Source: Amycolatopsis keratiniphila subsp. keratiniphila (GTDB taxonomy: Bacteria; Actinomycetota; Actinomycetes; Mycobacteriales; Pseudonocardiaceae). Taken from it: a stretch of DNA of 64,000 nucleotides. Both the position numbers and the translations under genes were made by a program. Location of the stretch: positions 33,478 to 97,477 of the forward strand of contig NZ_LQMT02000014.1 of NCBI RefSeq assembly GCF_001620365.2, written 5' to 3'. The notes below the pieces were generated by a model. The model saw only the letters and a program-made list of their open reading frames with translations, was not told the origin of the DNA and searched no databases. This document shows positions 26,178-34,914 of this stretch, piece by piece (position 1 is the stretch's first letter; every line of letters starts with the position of its first letter).

Positions 26178-27143
26178 GTGACAGAGGCGACGGCGCACCG
26201 CGTCAGACCGGCGGGCGATCCACTGCGCCGCGCGCTCGAACTGCTCGGGGATCAGTGGACCTTGCTGATCCTGCAGAGCCTTTTCCTGCGCTTCCGCCGT
26301 TATGAGGAACTGCGGCTGCGGCTCGGCATCTCCCCCACCGCGTTGTCCGGGCGACTGCGCGACATGGTCGACGCCGGCGTGCTCGTCCGCACGCCGTACC
26401 GGGACGCGCGCCGCACGCGGCACGAATACCGGCTCACCGAACGCGGCCTCGATCTGTGGCCGCTGCTGATCTCGATCTGGGCGTGGGAACGGGAATGGGT
26501 CGAGGGACGGCGCGCCGTACTGCCGACGCTGATCCATCTCGACTGCGAGCTGGCCACCTCGGCGCCGCTCGGCTGCGCCTCCTGCGAACGCCGGGTCGAC
26601 GCCCGCGACGTCCGCGCGCGACGGCTCGACGACACCGGCGTCGTCGAGGCGACGGCGTCGAAACGCTTCCGCCGCAAGGACGCCGAGTCCCTCGCGGGCG
26701 ATCCGCTGATGTTCTTCCCGGACACCATGGAACTCCTCGGCGACCGATGGTCGACCGGGGTCGTGGTGAGCGCGCTGCTCGGGGCACGGCATTTCTCGGA
26801 GTTCGAACGCGAACTGGGCATCGGGCCGAGCGTGCTCTCAGGCCGGCTTTCGAGACTCGTGGACGTCGGCGTGCTGCGGACCGGGATCGCGAAGACCCGC
26901 ACCGACGCGCACGACTACCGGCTGACGGCGAAAGGCCTCGCGTTCTTCCCCGCACTGGCCTTCATCGCCGAATGGTCGCGGGGTTTCGAGGTCCCCGGCC
27001 AGGAGCCGGACATCACGCTGGAACACGTGGACTGCGGCAACCGGCTGAAGCCGATCCTGCTGTGCGATCACTGCTGGCATCCGCTGCTGCGGGACCGGGT
27101 CCGGTTCGGCGGCCCGGTCCAGCTGCCCGCGCCGTCCAGGTGA
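26178..27143 (+). CDS. Tandem HxlR-family regulator (two winged-helix domains)
   Basis: A 321-residue protein made of two HxlR-type winged helices in one chain. Domain 1: LGDQWTLLILQSLFL ... LGISPTALSGRLRDMVDAGVL (residues about 22-75). Domain 2: LGDRWSTGVVVSALL ... LGIGPSVLSGRLSRLVDVGVL (about 182-235). Each is followed by a short cysteine cluster, GCASC and LLCDHC, that could bind metal or sense redox state. Normal HxlR proteins are about 110-150 residues and dimeric, so this is a fused pseudo-dimer. Starts at GTG 26178. The direct-repeat operator upstream and the divergent carotenoid oxygenase make it the probable regulator of that gene. Confidence 0.88.
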   Translation: MTEATAHRVRPAGDPLRRALELLGDQWTLLILQSLFLRFRRYEELRLRLGISPTALSGRLRDMVDAGVLVRTPYRDARRTRHEYRLTERGLDLWPLLISIWAWEREWVEGRRAVLPTLIHLDCELATSAPLGCASCERRVDARDVRARRLDDTGVVEATASKRFRRKDAESLAGDPLMFFPDTMELLGDRWSTGVVVSALLGARHFSEFERELGIGPSVLSGRLSRLVDVGVLRTGIAKTRTDAHDYRLTAKGLAFFPALAFIAEWSRGFEVPGQEPDITLEHVDCGNRLKPILLCDHCWHPLLRDRVRFGGPVQLPAPSR

Positions 27144-27217
27144 CGTAAATCGACTCGCCAAGCCGGTCGGTTCCTGACAGGCTGGCGTGGTCACACGTCG
27201 TCACCTCGGAGGTAAGA

Positions 27218-27406
27218 ATGACTGAACCCGCACCGTCCCCGGCGGATGGCGAAGAGGACGACACGAAGCGCAAGTTCCGCGAGGCCCTGGAGCGCAAGCA
27301 GGCTCAGGCCCGCTCCGGCTCGTCGCACGAGAACGGCGGCGGGAAGAACCTGCACGCGCACGGTCCGGCGGCGAACAAGCGCACCTTCCGTCGCAAGAGC
27401 GGCTGA
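27218..27406 (+). CDS. DUF5302 domain-containing small protein
   Basis: A 62-residue hydrophilic protein, DDTKRKFREALERKQAQA ... KRTFRRKSG, matching the short actinobacterial DUF5302 family. It has no membrane segment, is rich in charged residues and probably disordered. Function unknown. ATG 27218 follows GGAGG with good spacing. It is transcribed alone towards palindromic repeats and converges on the dehydrogenase gene. Confidence 0.85.
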   Translation: MTEPAPSPADGEEDDTKRKFREALERKQAQARSGSSHENGGGKNLHAHGPAANKRTFRRKSG

Positions 27407-27443
27407 GTCCCCGGTCGGTCCTCTCGCGTCCGGCTGGACGGAC

Positions 27444-27500
27444 ATGACGCGAAAGCCACTTTCGAGACATCTGGTGTCCCGAAAGTGGCTTTCGCGTCAT
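27444..27500. terminator. Long palindrome (ATG...CAT family)
   Basis: Two perfectly complementary 21-bp arms (27444-27464 and 27480-27500), beginning ATGACGCGAAAGCCAC and ending GCGTCAT, with an inner GACA/TGTC stem. First of three palindromes in the 352-base gap between the convergent DUF5302 and dehydrogenase genes; nothing else is seen in that gap. Confidence 0.7.
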
Positions 27501-27571
27501 CCAAGCCGGTTCCGACTCGCACCCGTCGGGGAACGTGCTTCCTCGCTGTCGCTGCGCGGATCCGGTGATGC

Positions 27572-27614
27572 GAAAGCCACTTTCGCAACGTTGAAGGTTG
27601 CGAAAGTGGCTTTC
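27572..27614. repeat. Second palindrome, near-copy of the first
   Basis: Perfect 18-bp arms GAAAGCCACTTTCGCAAC (27572-27589) and its complement (27597-27614), 7-base loop. The CGAAAGCCACTTTCG core is identical to the palindrome at 27444, so the two are related by duplication. Confidence 0.65.
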
Positions 27615-27692
27615 ACAACGCCGGCACCGTGGGGATGGGCCGCTCCGGGAGGCGGCACCGGGCGGCTGAGTCCCCGGGCGCGCCCAAGTGCC

Positions 27693-27730
27693 ATGAACGG
27701 TCCGTTCCTTGCAAGGAACGGACCGTTCAT
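27693..27730. terminator. 38-bp perfect palindrome with no loop
   Basis: The 38 bases from ATGAACGGTCC to GGACCGTTCAT are a perfect palindrome with no unpaired centre. It has ATG at one end and CAT at the other. It lies 29 bases downstream of the stop of the minus-strand dehydrogenase, consistent with a terminator. Confidence 0.7.
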
Positions 27731-27758
27731 AGCGTTCTGGGGGCCGCGTTCAGGGGAG

Positions 27759-28829
27759 CTACACCGTCAGGATCGACCGCAACCCGCCGACCTCGGCCAT
27801 CCGGCGTTCGGCCAGCCGGTCCGCCGCCGTCGCCGGCGGGACACCGTCGGCCTTCGCCAGCGCGAAGACCGCCTTGGTGGTGTCGAAGATGGCCGTCGTC
27901 TTGCGCTTGGCGCGCGCGAAGTCGAAGCCGTGCCGCTCGTCGTCGACCTGGATCACGCCACCGGCGTTGACCAGGTAGTCCGGCGCGAACAGGATGCCGC
28001 GGTCGTCGAGCTGCTTGCCGACGCCCGGATGCGCGAGCTGGTTGTTGGCCGCGCCGCAGACGATCTTGGAGCGGAGCAGGCCGACCGTCTCGTCGGTGAG
28101 CACCCCGCCCAGCGCGCACGGCGCGAAGACGTCGAGTTCGGTGCGGATCAGCGCGTCGAGGTCTTCGACGACCTCGACCCCGGGGTACGCCGCGCGGGTG
28201 CGTTCGATCGCCGCGGGCGAGACGTCGGTGATGACCACCTGCGCGCCCGCCTCGATCAGATGTCCGACCAGGATGTGCCCGACCTTGCCGACCCCGGCGA
28301 CGCCGACCTTGCGGCCCGCGAGTTCCGGGACACCCCAGACGGCGTCCGCGGAGGCGCGCATGCCCTGGTAGGTCCCGAAAGCGGTGAGCACCGAGGAGTC
28401 GCCGGCGCCGCCGTTCTCCGGCGAGCGGCCCGTGACGAACTCCGATTCACGGGCGACGATGTCCATGTCCTGCACGTAGGTGCCCACGTCGCAGGCGGTG
28501 ATGTAGCGGCCGCCCAACGTCTGGACGAACCGGCCGAAGGCGCGAAGCAGCGCTTCGGTCTTGTGCTTCTGGGGGTCGCCGATGATGACGGCCTTGCCGC
28601 CGCCGAGGTCCAGCCCGGCGAGCGCGTTCTTGTACGCCATCCCCTTCGACAGCGCGAGGACGTCCGCGAGCGCGGCGTCTTCGGATTCGTAGGGGTAGAA
28701 CCGGGTCCCGCCCAGCGACGGCCCGAGCGCCGTCGAGTAGATCCCGATGATGGCCTTCAGGCCGGTGGCCTGGTCTTGACAGAAGACGACCTGTTCATGG
28801 CCGGTACCTTGGCCGAACACTTCGGTCAC
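27759..28829 (-). CDS. vdh: Leu/Val-type amino-acid dehydrogenase
   Basis: A 356-residue Glu/Leu/Phe/Val dehydrogenase, the branched-chain type that deaminates valine or leucine to the oxo acid with NAD. Seen: [10 protein letters not shown], catalytic lysine region [27 protein letters not shown], Rossmann [16 protein letters not shown] near residue 180, and [13 protein letters not shown]. Start GTG 28829, with AAGGAG eight bases upstream. The 5' extension to 28943 is not conserved-looking. Assignment to valine rather than leucine or phenylalanine is by actinomycete precedent only. Confidence 0.85.
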   Translation of the reverse strand: MTEVFGQGTGHEQVVFCQDQATGLKAIIGIYSTALGPSLGGTRFYPYESEDAALADVLALSKGMAYKNALAGLDLGGGKAVIIGDPQKHKTEALLRAFGRFVQTLGGRYITACDVGTYVQDMDIVARESEFVTGRSPENGGAGDSSVLTAFGTYQGMRASADAVWGVPELAGRKVGVAGVGKVGHILVGHLIEAGAQVVITDVSPAAIERTRAAYPGVEVVEDLDALIRTELDVFAPCALGGVLTDETVGLLRSKIVCGAANNQLAHPGVGKQLDDRGILFAPDYLVNAGGVIQVDDERHGFDFARAKRKTTAIFDTTKAVFALAKADGVPPATAADRLAERRMAEVGGLRSILTV

Positions 28830-28988
28830 TGTGGTGACTCCTTGTCCTGGAGTGCACGCTGCTTGTGGCTCACGTGCGAAGTTCCTGCAACAAGGCACAG
28901 TCCCCGACGAAGGTCGTCCGGCGGCGACGGTGCCACATCGCAAACCTAGATCGCCCCGGTCCGTTCGCCAAGCCGGGGCCGAGGTGTC

Positions 28989-30182
28989 TCAGCCGTTGAC
29001 GACCTCTCGAAGGACATGGAGCGCGGAATCGAGCTGCCGGTCGGACAGATATGGCGCCGGCCCGAACCTCAGGTACACGCCGCGGCTGTCGGTCCGGACA
29101 CCGCGTTCGGCGAGCGCGGCCTGCAGCGCACCGGCGTCGGCGCATTTCAGCGACAGGAAGCCGCCGATACGGTCCAGCGGCGTTTCCCGGTCGCGGGTGA
29201 CGACGTCCTCGGGCAGCCCGAGCCGGTCGAAGCCCTCGGCGAGGAAACCCACCTGGTGCCGCGACACCTCGCGCAGGAACTCGGGCGTGAGCCCGTGCTC
29301 GGCGAAGAACCGGAAGACGCGAGCGCCCCGGTAGTGGCTCGTCGGGTCGTAGGTCGCTCCGGCGAACCTGTCCGATCCGGCGGCGTAGGCGATCTGGCCG
29401 GGCCGGCGCTCGTCCGCGAGCGCGCCGAACTCGGCGTACCAGCCGGTGACGACCGGCCGCAGTTCCTGCGCGTGCGCGGGCATCCGCAGGAAGCAGTTGC
29501 CCTCGCCGAGCTGGAGGTACTTGTATCCGCCGCCGAGCACCCAGGCGTTGGTGAGCCCGAGGTCGTGCAGCGAGAACGGGACGACGCCGAGCGCGTGGTA
29601 GGCGTCGACGACGAGGTTCACCGACTTCGAAAGGCAGACGTCGGCGAGATGCGCGAGGCCCGGCACGAGCCGGGAGGTCTCGAACAGCACCGCCGAGACG
29701 AGCACGGCGGCGGTGTCTTCGGTGACCTCGGCCGCGACGCGTTCGGCCAGCGTGGCGACCGGCGCCGCGGGGACGCGGACCACCTCGACGCCTTCCTCCG
29801 CCAGCCTGCCCAGCTGACGACGCAGGGTGTGGAACTCGCCGTCGGTGGTGACCAGACGGGGACGGCGAGGCAGGTCCATCGCCGAGAGGAACCGGATCAC
29901 CAGGTCGTGGCTGCTGGCACCGAGCGCGATGGCGCCGTGCGGATCACCGAGCAGCGCCCGGAACCCGGCCCGCATCTCGTCGGCCTTCGCGAAGGCACGG
30001 TCCCATTTCGTGTCGACCTCTTCGGCCGCGTCGGCGAAGGCTTCCAGAAGACCTTCCCGCGCGACGTCCGGCCACGCCTGATGCGAGTGCCCGGTGAGCA
30101 GGATCCGGTCCGCCACACCGAAGGCCTGGTAGTGCTCCGCGAGCGCGTTGGGATCGCGGCGGAGTTCGTCGAGGTTCGTCAA
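28989..30182 (-). CDS. kynU: Kynureninase
   Basis: A PLP enzyme of 397 residues that splits kynurenine to anthranilate and alanine. Seen: TGHSHQAWPD, VTTDGEFHTLRRQL, the cofactor Asp region VNLVVDAYHALGVVP and the PLP-lysine motif GGGYKYLQLGEGNCF. I chose TTG 30182, which overlaps the stop of kynA (TTGA), because the extended frame upstream merely reads kynA in another frame. Coupling with kynA supports the start. No kynurenine formamidase of the usual KynB type is present in the window. Confidence 0.9.
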   Translation of the reverse strand: MTNLDELRRDPNALAEHYQAFGVADRILLTGHSHQAWPDVAREGLLEAFADAAEEVDTKWDRAFAKADEMRAGFRALLGDPHGAIALGASSHDLVIRFLSAMDLPRRPRLVTTDGEFHTLRRQLGRLAEEGVEVVRVPAAPVATLAERVAAEVTEDTAAVLVSAVLFETSRLVPGLAHLADVCLSKSVNLVVDAYHALGVVPFSLHDLGLTNAWVLGGGYKYLQLGEGNCFLRMPAHAQELRPVVTGWYAEFGALADERRPGQIAYAAGSDRFAGATYDPTSHYRGARVFRFFAEHGLTPEFLREVSRHQVGFLAEGFDRLGLPEDVVTRDRETPLDRIGGFLSLKCADAGALQAALAERGVRTDSRGVYLRFGPAPYLSDRQLDSALHVLREVVNG

Positions 30183-30961
30183 AGCCTGCTCCGCACCGCC
30201 CAGAGATCCGGGAACATCGGGGAGAAAAGCGTCGTACGCAGATAGTGCGCGCCCGACGAACCCCCCGTCCCGGTCTTGTCTCCGATGGTGCGCTCGACCA
30301 TCTTCACGTGCCGATACCGCCACTCCTGCATCCCTTCGTCCAGATCGACCAGGTGCTCCGCCACGACGGACGGCCCGGTGTCGTCGCGGTACACCCGCAA
30401 CAGAACCTCTTGGAGCGCCGGAGAGGGTTCGAGTGGCTTGGTGACATCGCGCCCGGTCGGGACGTCGTACTCCTTCACCGCGAGGTAGGTGACGAAGGAG
30501 TCGAAGAGCGACGGCCGTGACATCGCGTCCGCGATCTGGGCACGCTGTTCACCGCCTTCGGGGTAATGCGCGAACACCCGCTCGTCCCGGCGGCCGAGGA
30601 CGGCCTCCAGGACACGGAACTGAGCAGACTGGAACCCGCTCGACGCGTCGAGTCGCGCACGGAAACTGGTGAACTGGCTCGGAGTCATCGTCTCGAGCAC
30701 ATCGATCTGCGCGACCACCACCTTGAAGATAGTCAGGATTCGGCGCAAAGTGCGGACGGCGTGAGCGGTGTTACCCGCTTCGAGTTGCTCCTGCAGGTAA
30801 AGCGCCTCGTGGAGAACTTGTTTGAACCAAAGTTCATACACTTGGTGGATCACGATGAAGAGCAATTCGTCGTGCTCGTCGGACCGCGGATGCTGGGCGT
30901 CCAGCAATTCGTCCAGCGAAAGGTAGGACGTGTAACTCAATGCGGCCTGAGTGTCGTTCAT
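30179..30961 (-). CDS. kynA: Tryptophan 2,3-dioxygenase
   Basis: A 260-residue haem enzyme that opens tryptophan to N-formylkynurenine, the first step of the kynurenine pathway. Distal pocket: FIVIHQVYELWFKQVLHE (His near residue 39). Proximal haem ligand: YRHVKMVERTIG, followed by the substrate loop GTGGSSGAHYL. The length suits short bacterial KynA. The gene starts an operon with kynU (4-base overlap). A 169-base gap separates it from the PaaX-type regulator encoded upstream on the same strand. Confidence 0.93.
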   Translation of the reverse strand: MNDTQAALSYTSYLSLDELLDAQHPRSDEHDELLFIVIHQVYELWFKQVLHEALYLQEQLEAGNTAHAVRTLRRILTIFKVVVAQIDVLETMTPSQFTSFRARLDASSGFQSAQFRVLEAVLGRRDERVFAHYPEGGEQRAQIADAMSRPSLFDSFVTYLAVKEYDVPTGRDVTKPLEPSPALQEVLLRVYRDDTGPSVVAEHLVDLDEGMQEWRYRHVKMVERTIGDKTGTGGSSGAHYLRTTLFSPMFPDLWAVRSRL

Positions 30962-31130
30962 TTTTCTGTCACTCCATCGATATCGCGCCGACCGTGATCG
31001 CGCTGCCAGGGCGCACTCTTCCCGATCAGCGCACGTTGCCCACGACGGCGCCCTGCCATCGCGATCACGGGGCCTTCCGGCCGAAAACGGCGCGACCCCG
31101 AAAAGATCAAGAGCCCCTTCCGGTCACCTG

Positions 31131-31952
31131 TCACTTTTCTGTCACCTCGTCGAAATGGCGTTGCGCCGCCGGGGCCAGCGCCTGATAGAGATCATGGAAC
31201 AACTCGACCGCCGCCGCCCGGCTCGGCGGAGCGGGCACCAGCCCGACCGGAAGTTCCGGATCGAGCGACGGGAAGGCGCGGAACGTATGCGTCAGCCAGG
31301 TTCGGACCTGGAACGCCTCGGCGTCGGGCAGGTCGCCTGAATATCCGCCGAAATCCCGGACGAAAGCGTCGTACCGCGCGGCGAGGCCGTCGAGGTTCCA
31401 CGCCCGCGCGGCGAACCGCCGCACATCGAGACCCGCCGACGGCTTCCCGAGCATCAGCCCGGCGTGTTCGGCGACGTCCAGTTCGGCCAGCAGGGCGAGC
31501 ACCTCGGCCTCGCGATCGTGCGGGGCGATCCAGGTGCCGTCCTGGACCGGGCCGAAACCGAGGAAGCGCAGCCGCCGCACCAAGCGCTCCCTGGCCTGGC
31601 GGCGGCTTTCCGGGATGCTCTGCCACAGCACGGTCCACTGCCCGACCTCGCGCTCGCGCCTGCCGAGGGAGAAGATCCGGCGGTCGCCGTCCTCCAGCAG
31701 CGCGATCGTGCGGCGGGTCAGCGAGTAGTGGACGAGCCTGCCCGCCTTGTGTCGCGCGAGCAGGTCGCGCCGGGCGAGCCTGGCCAGCGCGATCCGCGCG
31801 GCGCCGTCGGAGAAGCCGAGCCCGGCGAGCACACCGACCAGGCCGCCGGACCAGACACGACGGCTCTCGCGCGGCGACACGTAGGTGCCGAGCAGCGTCA
31901 TCACCAGCTCCTGGGGGCCTGGGTCGCCGTGGGGCGGGGCCGAATCGGGCAT
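31131..31952 (-). CDS. PaaX family transcriptional regulator
   Basis: A 273-residue PaaX-type repressor. N-terminal winged helix (residues about 12-80; LVMTLLGTYVSPRESRRVWSGGLV, FSDGAARIALARLARRDLL), central PaaX domain and the C-terminal region TWLTHTFRAFPSLDPELP. PaaX responds to phenylacetyl-CoA; relatives use other aryl-CoA esters. It is divergent from the aryl-CoA ligase operon across a 48-base gap with a TACACC/GGTGTA palindrome and is followed by kynA-kynU on the same strand. I infer control of both by an aryl-CoA such as anthraniloyl-CoA. Confidence 0.88.
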   Translation of the reverse strand: MPDSAPPHGDPGPQELVMTLLGTYVSPRESRRVWSGGLVGVLAGLGFSDGAARIALARLARRDLLARHKAGRLVHYSLTRRTIALLEDGDRRIFSLGRREREVGQWTVLWQSIPESRRQARERLVRRLRFLGFGPVQDGTWIAPHDREAEVLALLAELDVAEHAGLMLGKPSAGLDVRRFAARAWNLDGLAARYDAFVRDFGGYSGDLPDAEAFQVRTWLTHTFRAFPSLDPELPVGLVPAPPSRAAAVELFHDLYQALAPAAQRHFDEVTEK

Positions 31953-31965
31953 GAGCGCAACTCTA

Positions 31966-31989
31966 TACACCTCAGGCCGCTGCGGTGTA
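31966..31989. promoter_or_regulatory. Candidate PaaX operator
   Basis: TACACC (31966-31971) and GGTGTA (31984-31989) form a perfect 6-bp inverted repeat with 12 bases between, 11 bases before the GTG of the creatininase-family gene and just upstream of paaX. The short leader suggests that the operon transcript starts near this site. Confidence 0.5.
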
Positions 31990-32000
31990 GCTTGATTCGA

Positions 32001-32726
32001 GTGACGTACTTCGCGGAGTTGAGCTCACCTCAGGTGGCCGCGCTCGCGTCCGACGCGCGCGTTCCCGTGCTGCTGCTCCCGGTGGGCGCCGTCGAGCCGC
32101 ACGGACCGCACGCGCCACTGGGCACCGATCCCCTGATCTCGCGCGGGATGTGCGAACGCGCCGCCGCGCGGCTGGCAGGCGATCCCGGCTTGCGCGTGCT
32201 GATCCTGCCCGAGGTGCCGTACGGGGTGACGCGGTTCGCCGCCGGGTTCGCGGGCGGCGTCTCGATCGGCGAAGAGACCCTGTACGCGCTGCTGACCGAG
32301 ATCTGCGAAGCACTCACCGAACAGGGACTCACCCGGATCCTGCTGGTCAACAATCATTTCGAACCGGCGCATCTTGCCGTGCTGCGGCGGGTGGCGGAGA
32401 CGGCGGGCGTCGGCTTCGTCGACCTCGTCCGCCGCCGGTACGCCGCGCGGCTCACCGAAGAGTTCCGCTCCGGCGAATGCCATGCCGGGCAGTACGAGAC
32501 GTCGCTGGTGCTCGCCGATCGGCCGGATCTCGTCGACGCCACCGTCCAGCGCGGACTGCCCGCGGTCCACGTCGACCTGGCGCGCGGCGGGGTCACGGAT
32601 TTCGCCTCGGCCGGGATGACCGAGGCCTACTGCGGAACCCCCGCCCAGGCGACCGCCGAGGAAGGCGAGAAGACCTTCTCGGTGCTCACCGACATCCTGG
32701 TCGAAGCGATCCGGGAGCTGGTATGA
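32001..32726 (+). CDS. Creatininase-family amidohydrolase
   Basis: A 241-residue metal-dependent amidohydrolase. Metal and catalytic residues of the family are visible: PVGAVEPHGPHAPLGTDPL (Glu, His, Asp), NNHFEPAH, and CHAGQYETS with its Glu. The family includes creatininase, MftE and the archaeal formamide hydrolase ArfB. It is the first gene of an operon with an aryl-CoA ligase, and near kynA/kynU, which lack a formamidase; a role in hydrolysing N-formylkynurenine or another amide of the pathway is a hypothesis. Start GTG 32001; the frame upstream is antisense to paaX. Confidence 0.85.
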   Translation: MTYFAELSSPQVAALASDARVPVLLLPVGAVEPHGPHAPLGTDPLISRGMCERAAARLAGDPGLRVLILPEVPYGVTRFAAGFAGGVSIGEETLYALLTEICEALTEQGLTRILLVNNHFEPAHLAVLRRVAETAGVGFVDLVRRRYAARLTEEFRSGECHAGQYETSLVLADRPDLVDATVQRGLPAVHVDLARGGVTDFASAGMTEAYCGTPAQATAEEGEKTFSVLTDILVEAIRELV

Positions 32727-34225
32727 CCTTCAATCTGGCGACCCATTTCGTGGACCGCCTTCCCGGGCATCGGACGGCGTTGCTGTGCGGCGACGAGGAA
32801 ATCACCTATGCGCGGCTTGGGACGCTGGTGAACCGGGCCGGGAACGTGCTGCGCGAACTCGGTGTCCGAAGTGGACAACGGGTCCTGCTGGCGCTGAACG
32901 ACGGCGTGGAGTTCGTGGCCGTCTGGTACGCGGCGCAGAAGATCGGCGCGGTCACCGCCGAGGTCTATTCCTTCCTGCAGCCCAAGGATTACGCGTACTA
33001 CCTCGGCTACACCGAGGCCGTCGTCGTCATCGCGGACGCCTCGACGTTGCCCGCGCTGCGCGAAGCCGGGGCACGGAACCTGCTGGTCGTCGGCGACGTG
33101 GAGCTGCTGCCCGGCGAGCACTCGTTCTCCACGCTGACCGCCTCGGCATCGGACGAGCTGGAAGCCGCTCCGACCACACTCGACGACGTCGCGATCTGGA
33201 AGTTCACCACCGGCAGCACCGGCGCGCCCAAGGCGTGCGTGCACCCGGCGCGCAGCGCGCTGGAAAGCTTCGACCGGTACGCGCTCGGCGTGCTCGGTCT
33301 CCGCGAGGACGACCGCGTGCTGGCCGTGCCGAAGCTGTTCTTCGGCTACGCGCGCGACTTGACGGCCTTGTTCCCGTTCGGCGTCGGCGCGTCCGGCATC
33401 GTCTTCCCGCAGCGCAGCACCGCCGACCTGCTGTTCTCGCTGATCGAGCGCTACCGGCCGACGATCCTGGTCAACGTGCCGACCATGATGAGTGCGATGA
33501 TCGCCCACCCCGCGGCGTCTACTGTGGACATGAGCTCGCTACGGCTGGCGACGTCGGCGGGTGAGGCCTTGCCGTCCGAGCTGCATCGCAAGTGGGACAA
33601 CCTGTTCGGTGTCCCGGTGATCGACGGGATCGGCTCGTCGGAGGCGTACCACATCTATCTGTCCAACGTGCCCGGCGCGCAGCGGGTCGGCAGCCTCGGC
33701 CGCGAGGTCCCCGGCTACACCGCCCGCGTACTGGACGAGAGCGGCGATCCGTTGCCGGACGGGGAGATCGGCACCCTGGAGGTGACCGGCCCGACCATCG
33801 CCCGCGAGTACCACGGCGACGCGGAGAAGACCGCGCGGACCTTCCACGGCGACACCCTGCGCACCGGCGACCTGTTCAGCCGCGACACCGACGGGTACTT
33901 CCACCACCACGGCCGCGCCGACGACCTGCTGAAGGTGTCCGGTGTGTTCGTCGCGCCGAGCGAGATCGAAGACTGTCTCATCGGTCATCCCGCCGTCGTC
34001 GACTGCGCGGTGCTGGGCGTGACCGTCGACGGCCTCGTCGTCCCGCGGGCGTGCGTCGTCCTGGCGGAGGGCGCTTCCGTCACGGCCGAGGAACTCAAGG
34101 ACCACGCGCGGGCCCACCTGGCGAAGCACAAATACCCGCGCGAGGTGGTGTTCGTGACCGAACTCCCCCGCACCGCCAACGGAAAACTCGATCGGCGCGC
34201 GCTGCGCCGGGTGGAGGCAGAGTGA
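32723..34225 (+). CDS. Aryl-CoA ligase (benzoate-CoA ligase family)
   Basis: A 500-residue ATP-dependent acyl-CoA synthetase of the benzoate/anthranilate-CoA ligase group. AMP-binding motifs: FTTGSTGAPKACVHPA (P-loop), DGIGSSEAYHIYLSN, GRADDLLKVSGVFVAPSE and the C-terminal RTANGKLDRRAL with the catalytic Lys. The N-terminal VEFVAVWYAAQKIGAVTAEVYSFLQPKDYAYYL is typical of benzoate-CoA ligases. It overlaps the preceding gene by ATGA. With kynureninase nearby, anthranilate is a reasonable substrate; benzoate or salicylate are alternatives. Confidence 0.88.
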   Translation: MTFNLATHFVDRLPGHRTALLCGDEEITYARLGTLVNRAGNVLRELGVRSGQRVLLALNDGVEFVAVWYAAQKIGAVTAEVYSFLQPKDYAYYLGYTEAVVVIADASTLPALREAGARNLLVVGDVELLPGEHSFSTLTASASDELEAAPTTLDDVAIWKFTTGSTGAPKACVHPARSALESFDRYALGVLGLREDDRVLAVPKLFFGYARDLTALFPFGVGASGIVFPQRSTADLLFSLIERYRPTILVNVPTMMSAMIAHPAASTVDMSSLRLATSAGEALPSELHRKWDNLFGVPVIDGIGSSEAYHIYLSNVPGAQRVGSLGREVPGYTARVLDESGDPLPDGEIGTLEVTGPTIAREYHGDAEKTARTFHGDTLRTGDLFSRDTDGYFHHHGRADDLLKVSGVFVAPSEIEDCLIGHPAVVDCAVLGVTVDGLVVPRACVVLAEGASVTAEELKDHARAHLAKHKYPREVVFVTELPRTANGKLDRRALRRVEAE

Positions 34226-34914
34226 GCAGGATCGTCGTCGTCACCGGCGGGACCCGCGGGATCGGCGCGGCCATCGCCGCCCGGTTCCGGGCCGCAGGCG
34301 ACAAGGTGCACGCCCCCGGCCGGGCCGACTGCAACGTCACCGACGAAGACGCCGTCGCGCGGTACTTCGACGGTCTCGGGCCGGTGGACGTGCTGGTGAA
34401 CAACGCCGGGATCTCGGCGAGCGCCCCGCTGGCGAAGACCTCGCTGGAGCAGTGGCGGACCCAGCTCGAAGTCAACGCGACCGGCGCTTTCCTGTGCACA
34501 CGGGCGGTTCTGCCCGGCATGCGGGCGCGCGACACCGGGCGGATCGTCACCGTCGCCTCGACGGCGTCGCATATCGGCTACCGCTACACGGCCGGCTACA
34601 CCGCGTCGAAGCACGCCGCCGTCGGCCTGATGCGGGCGACCGCCGCGGAAATGGCGGGCACCGGCGTCACCGCGAACGCCGTCTGCCCGGCCTTCGTACG
34701 CACGGATATGACGGCCGCCTCCGTCGCCCGGATCCAAGAACGGACCGGCCGCGGCGAAGCCGACGCGGAAGCCGCCCTCGCCGCCGCGTCGCCGCTCGGC
34801 CGCCTGCTCGAACCCGACGAGGTCGCCTACGCGGTGGCCTTCTTCGCGGCGCCCAAGGCGGCCGCGATCAACGGACAGACACTCGTCCTCGATGGAGGTG
34901 GGATCCAGTCATGA
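34222..34914 (+). CDS. Short-chain dehydrogenase/reductase
   Basis: A 230-residue classical SDR. Cofactor motif VTGGTRGIGAAIA (residues 6-18), NNAGISAS, catalytic Ser in VASTAS and YxxxK in YTASKHAAVG, then VCPAFVRTDM. It probably oxidises a 3-hydroxyacyl-CoA (FabG/HbdH type) in the same pathway as its operon partners. Start GTG 34222 overlaps the ligase stop (GTGA). The C-terminal GQTLVLDGG is canonical. Confidence 0.88.
   Translation: MSRIVVVTGGTRGIGAAIAARFRAAGDKVHAPGRADCNVTDEDAVARYFDGLGPVDVLVNNAGISASAPLAKTSLEQWRTQLEVNATGAFLCTRAVLPGMRARDTGRIVTVASTASHIGYRYTAGYTASKHAAVGLMRATAAEMAGTGVTANAVCPAFVRTDMTAASVARIQERTGRGEADAEAALAAASPLGRLLEPDEVAYAVAFFAAPKAAAINGQTLVLDGGGIQS

Noticed and set aside
27497-27730. 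Small ORF starting MNGPFLARNGPF
   Set aside because: It is the translation of palindromic repeats, which begin with ATG on both strands; not a gene.
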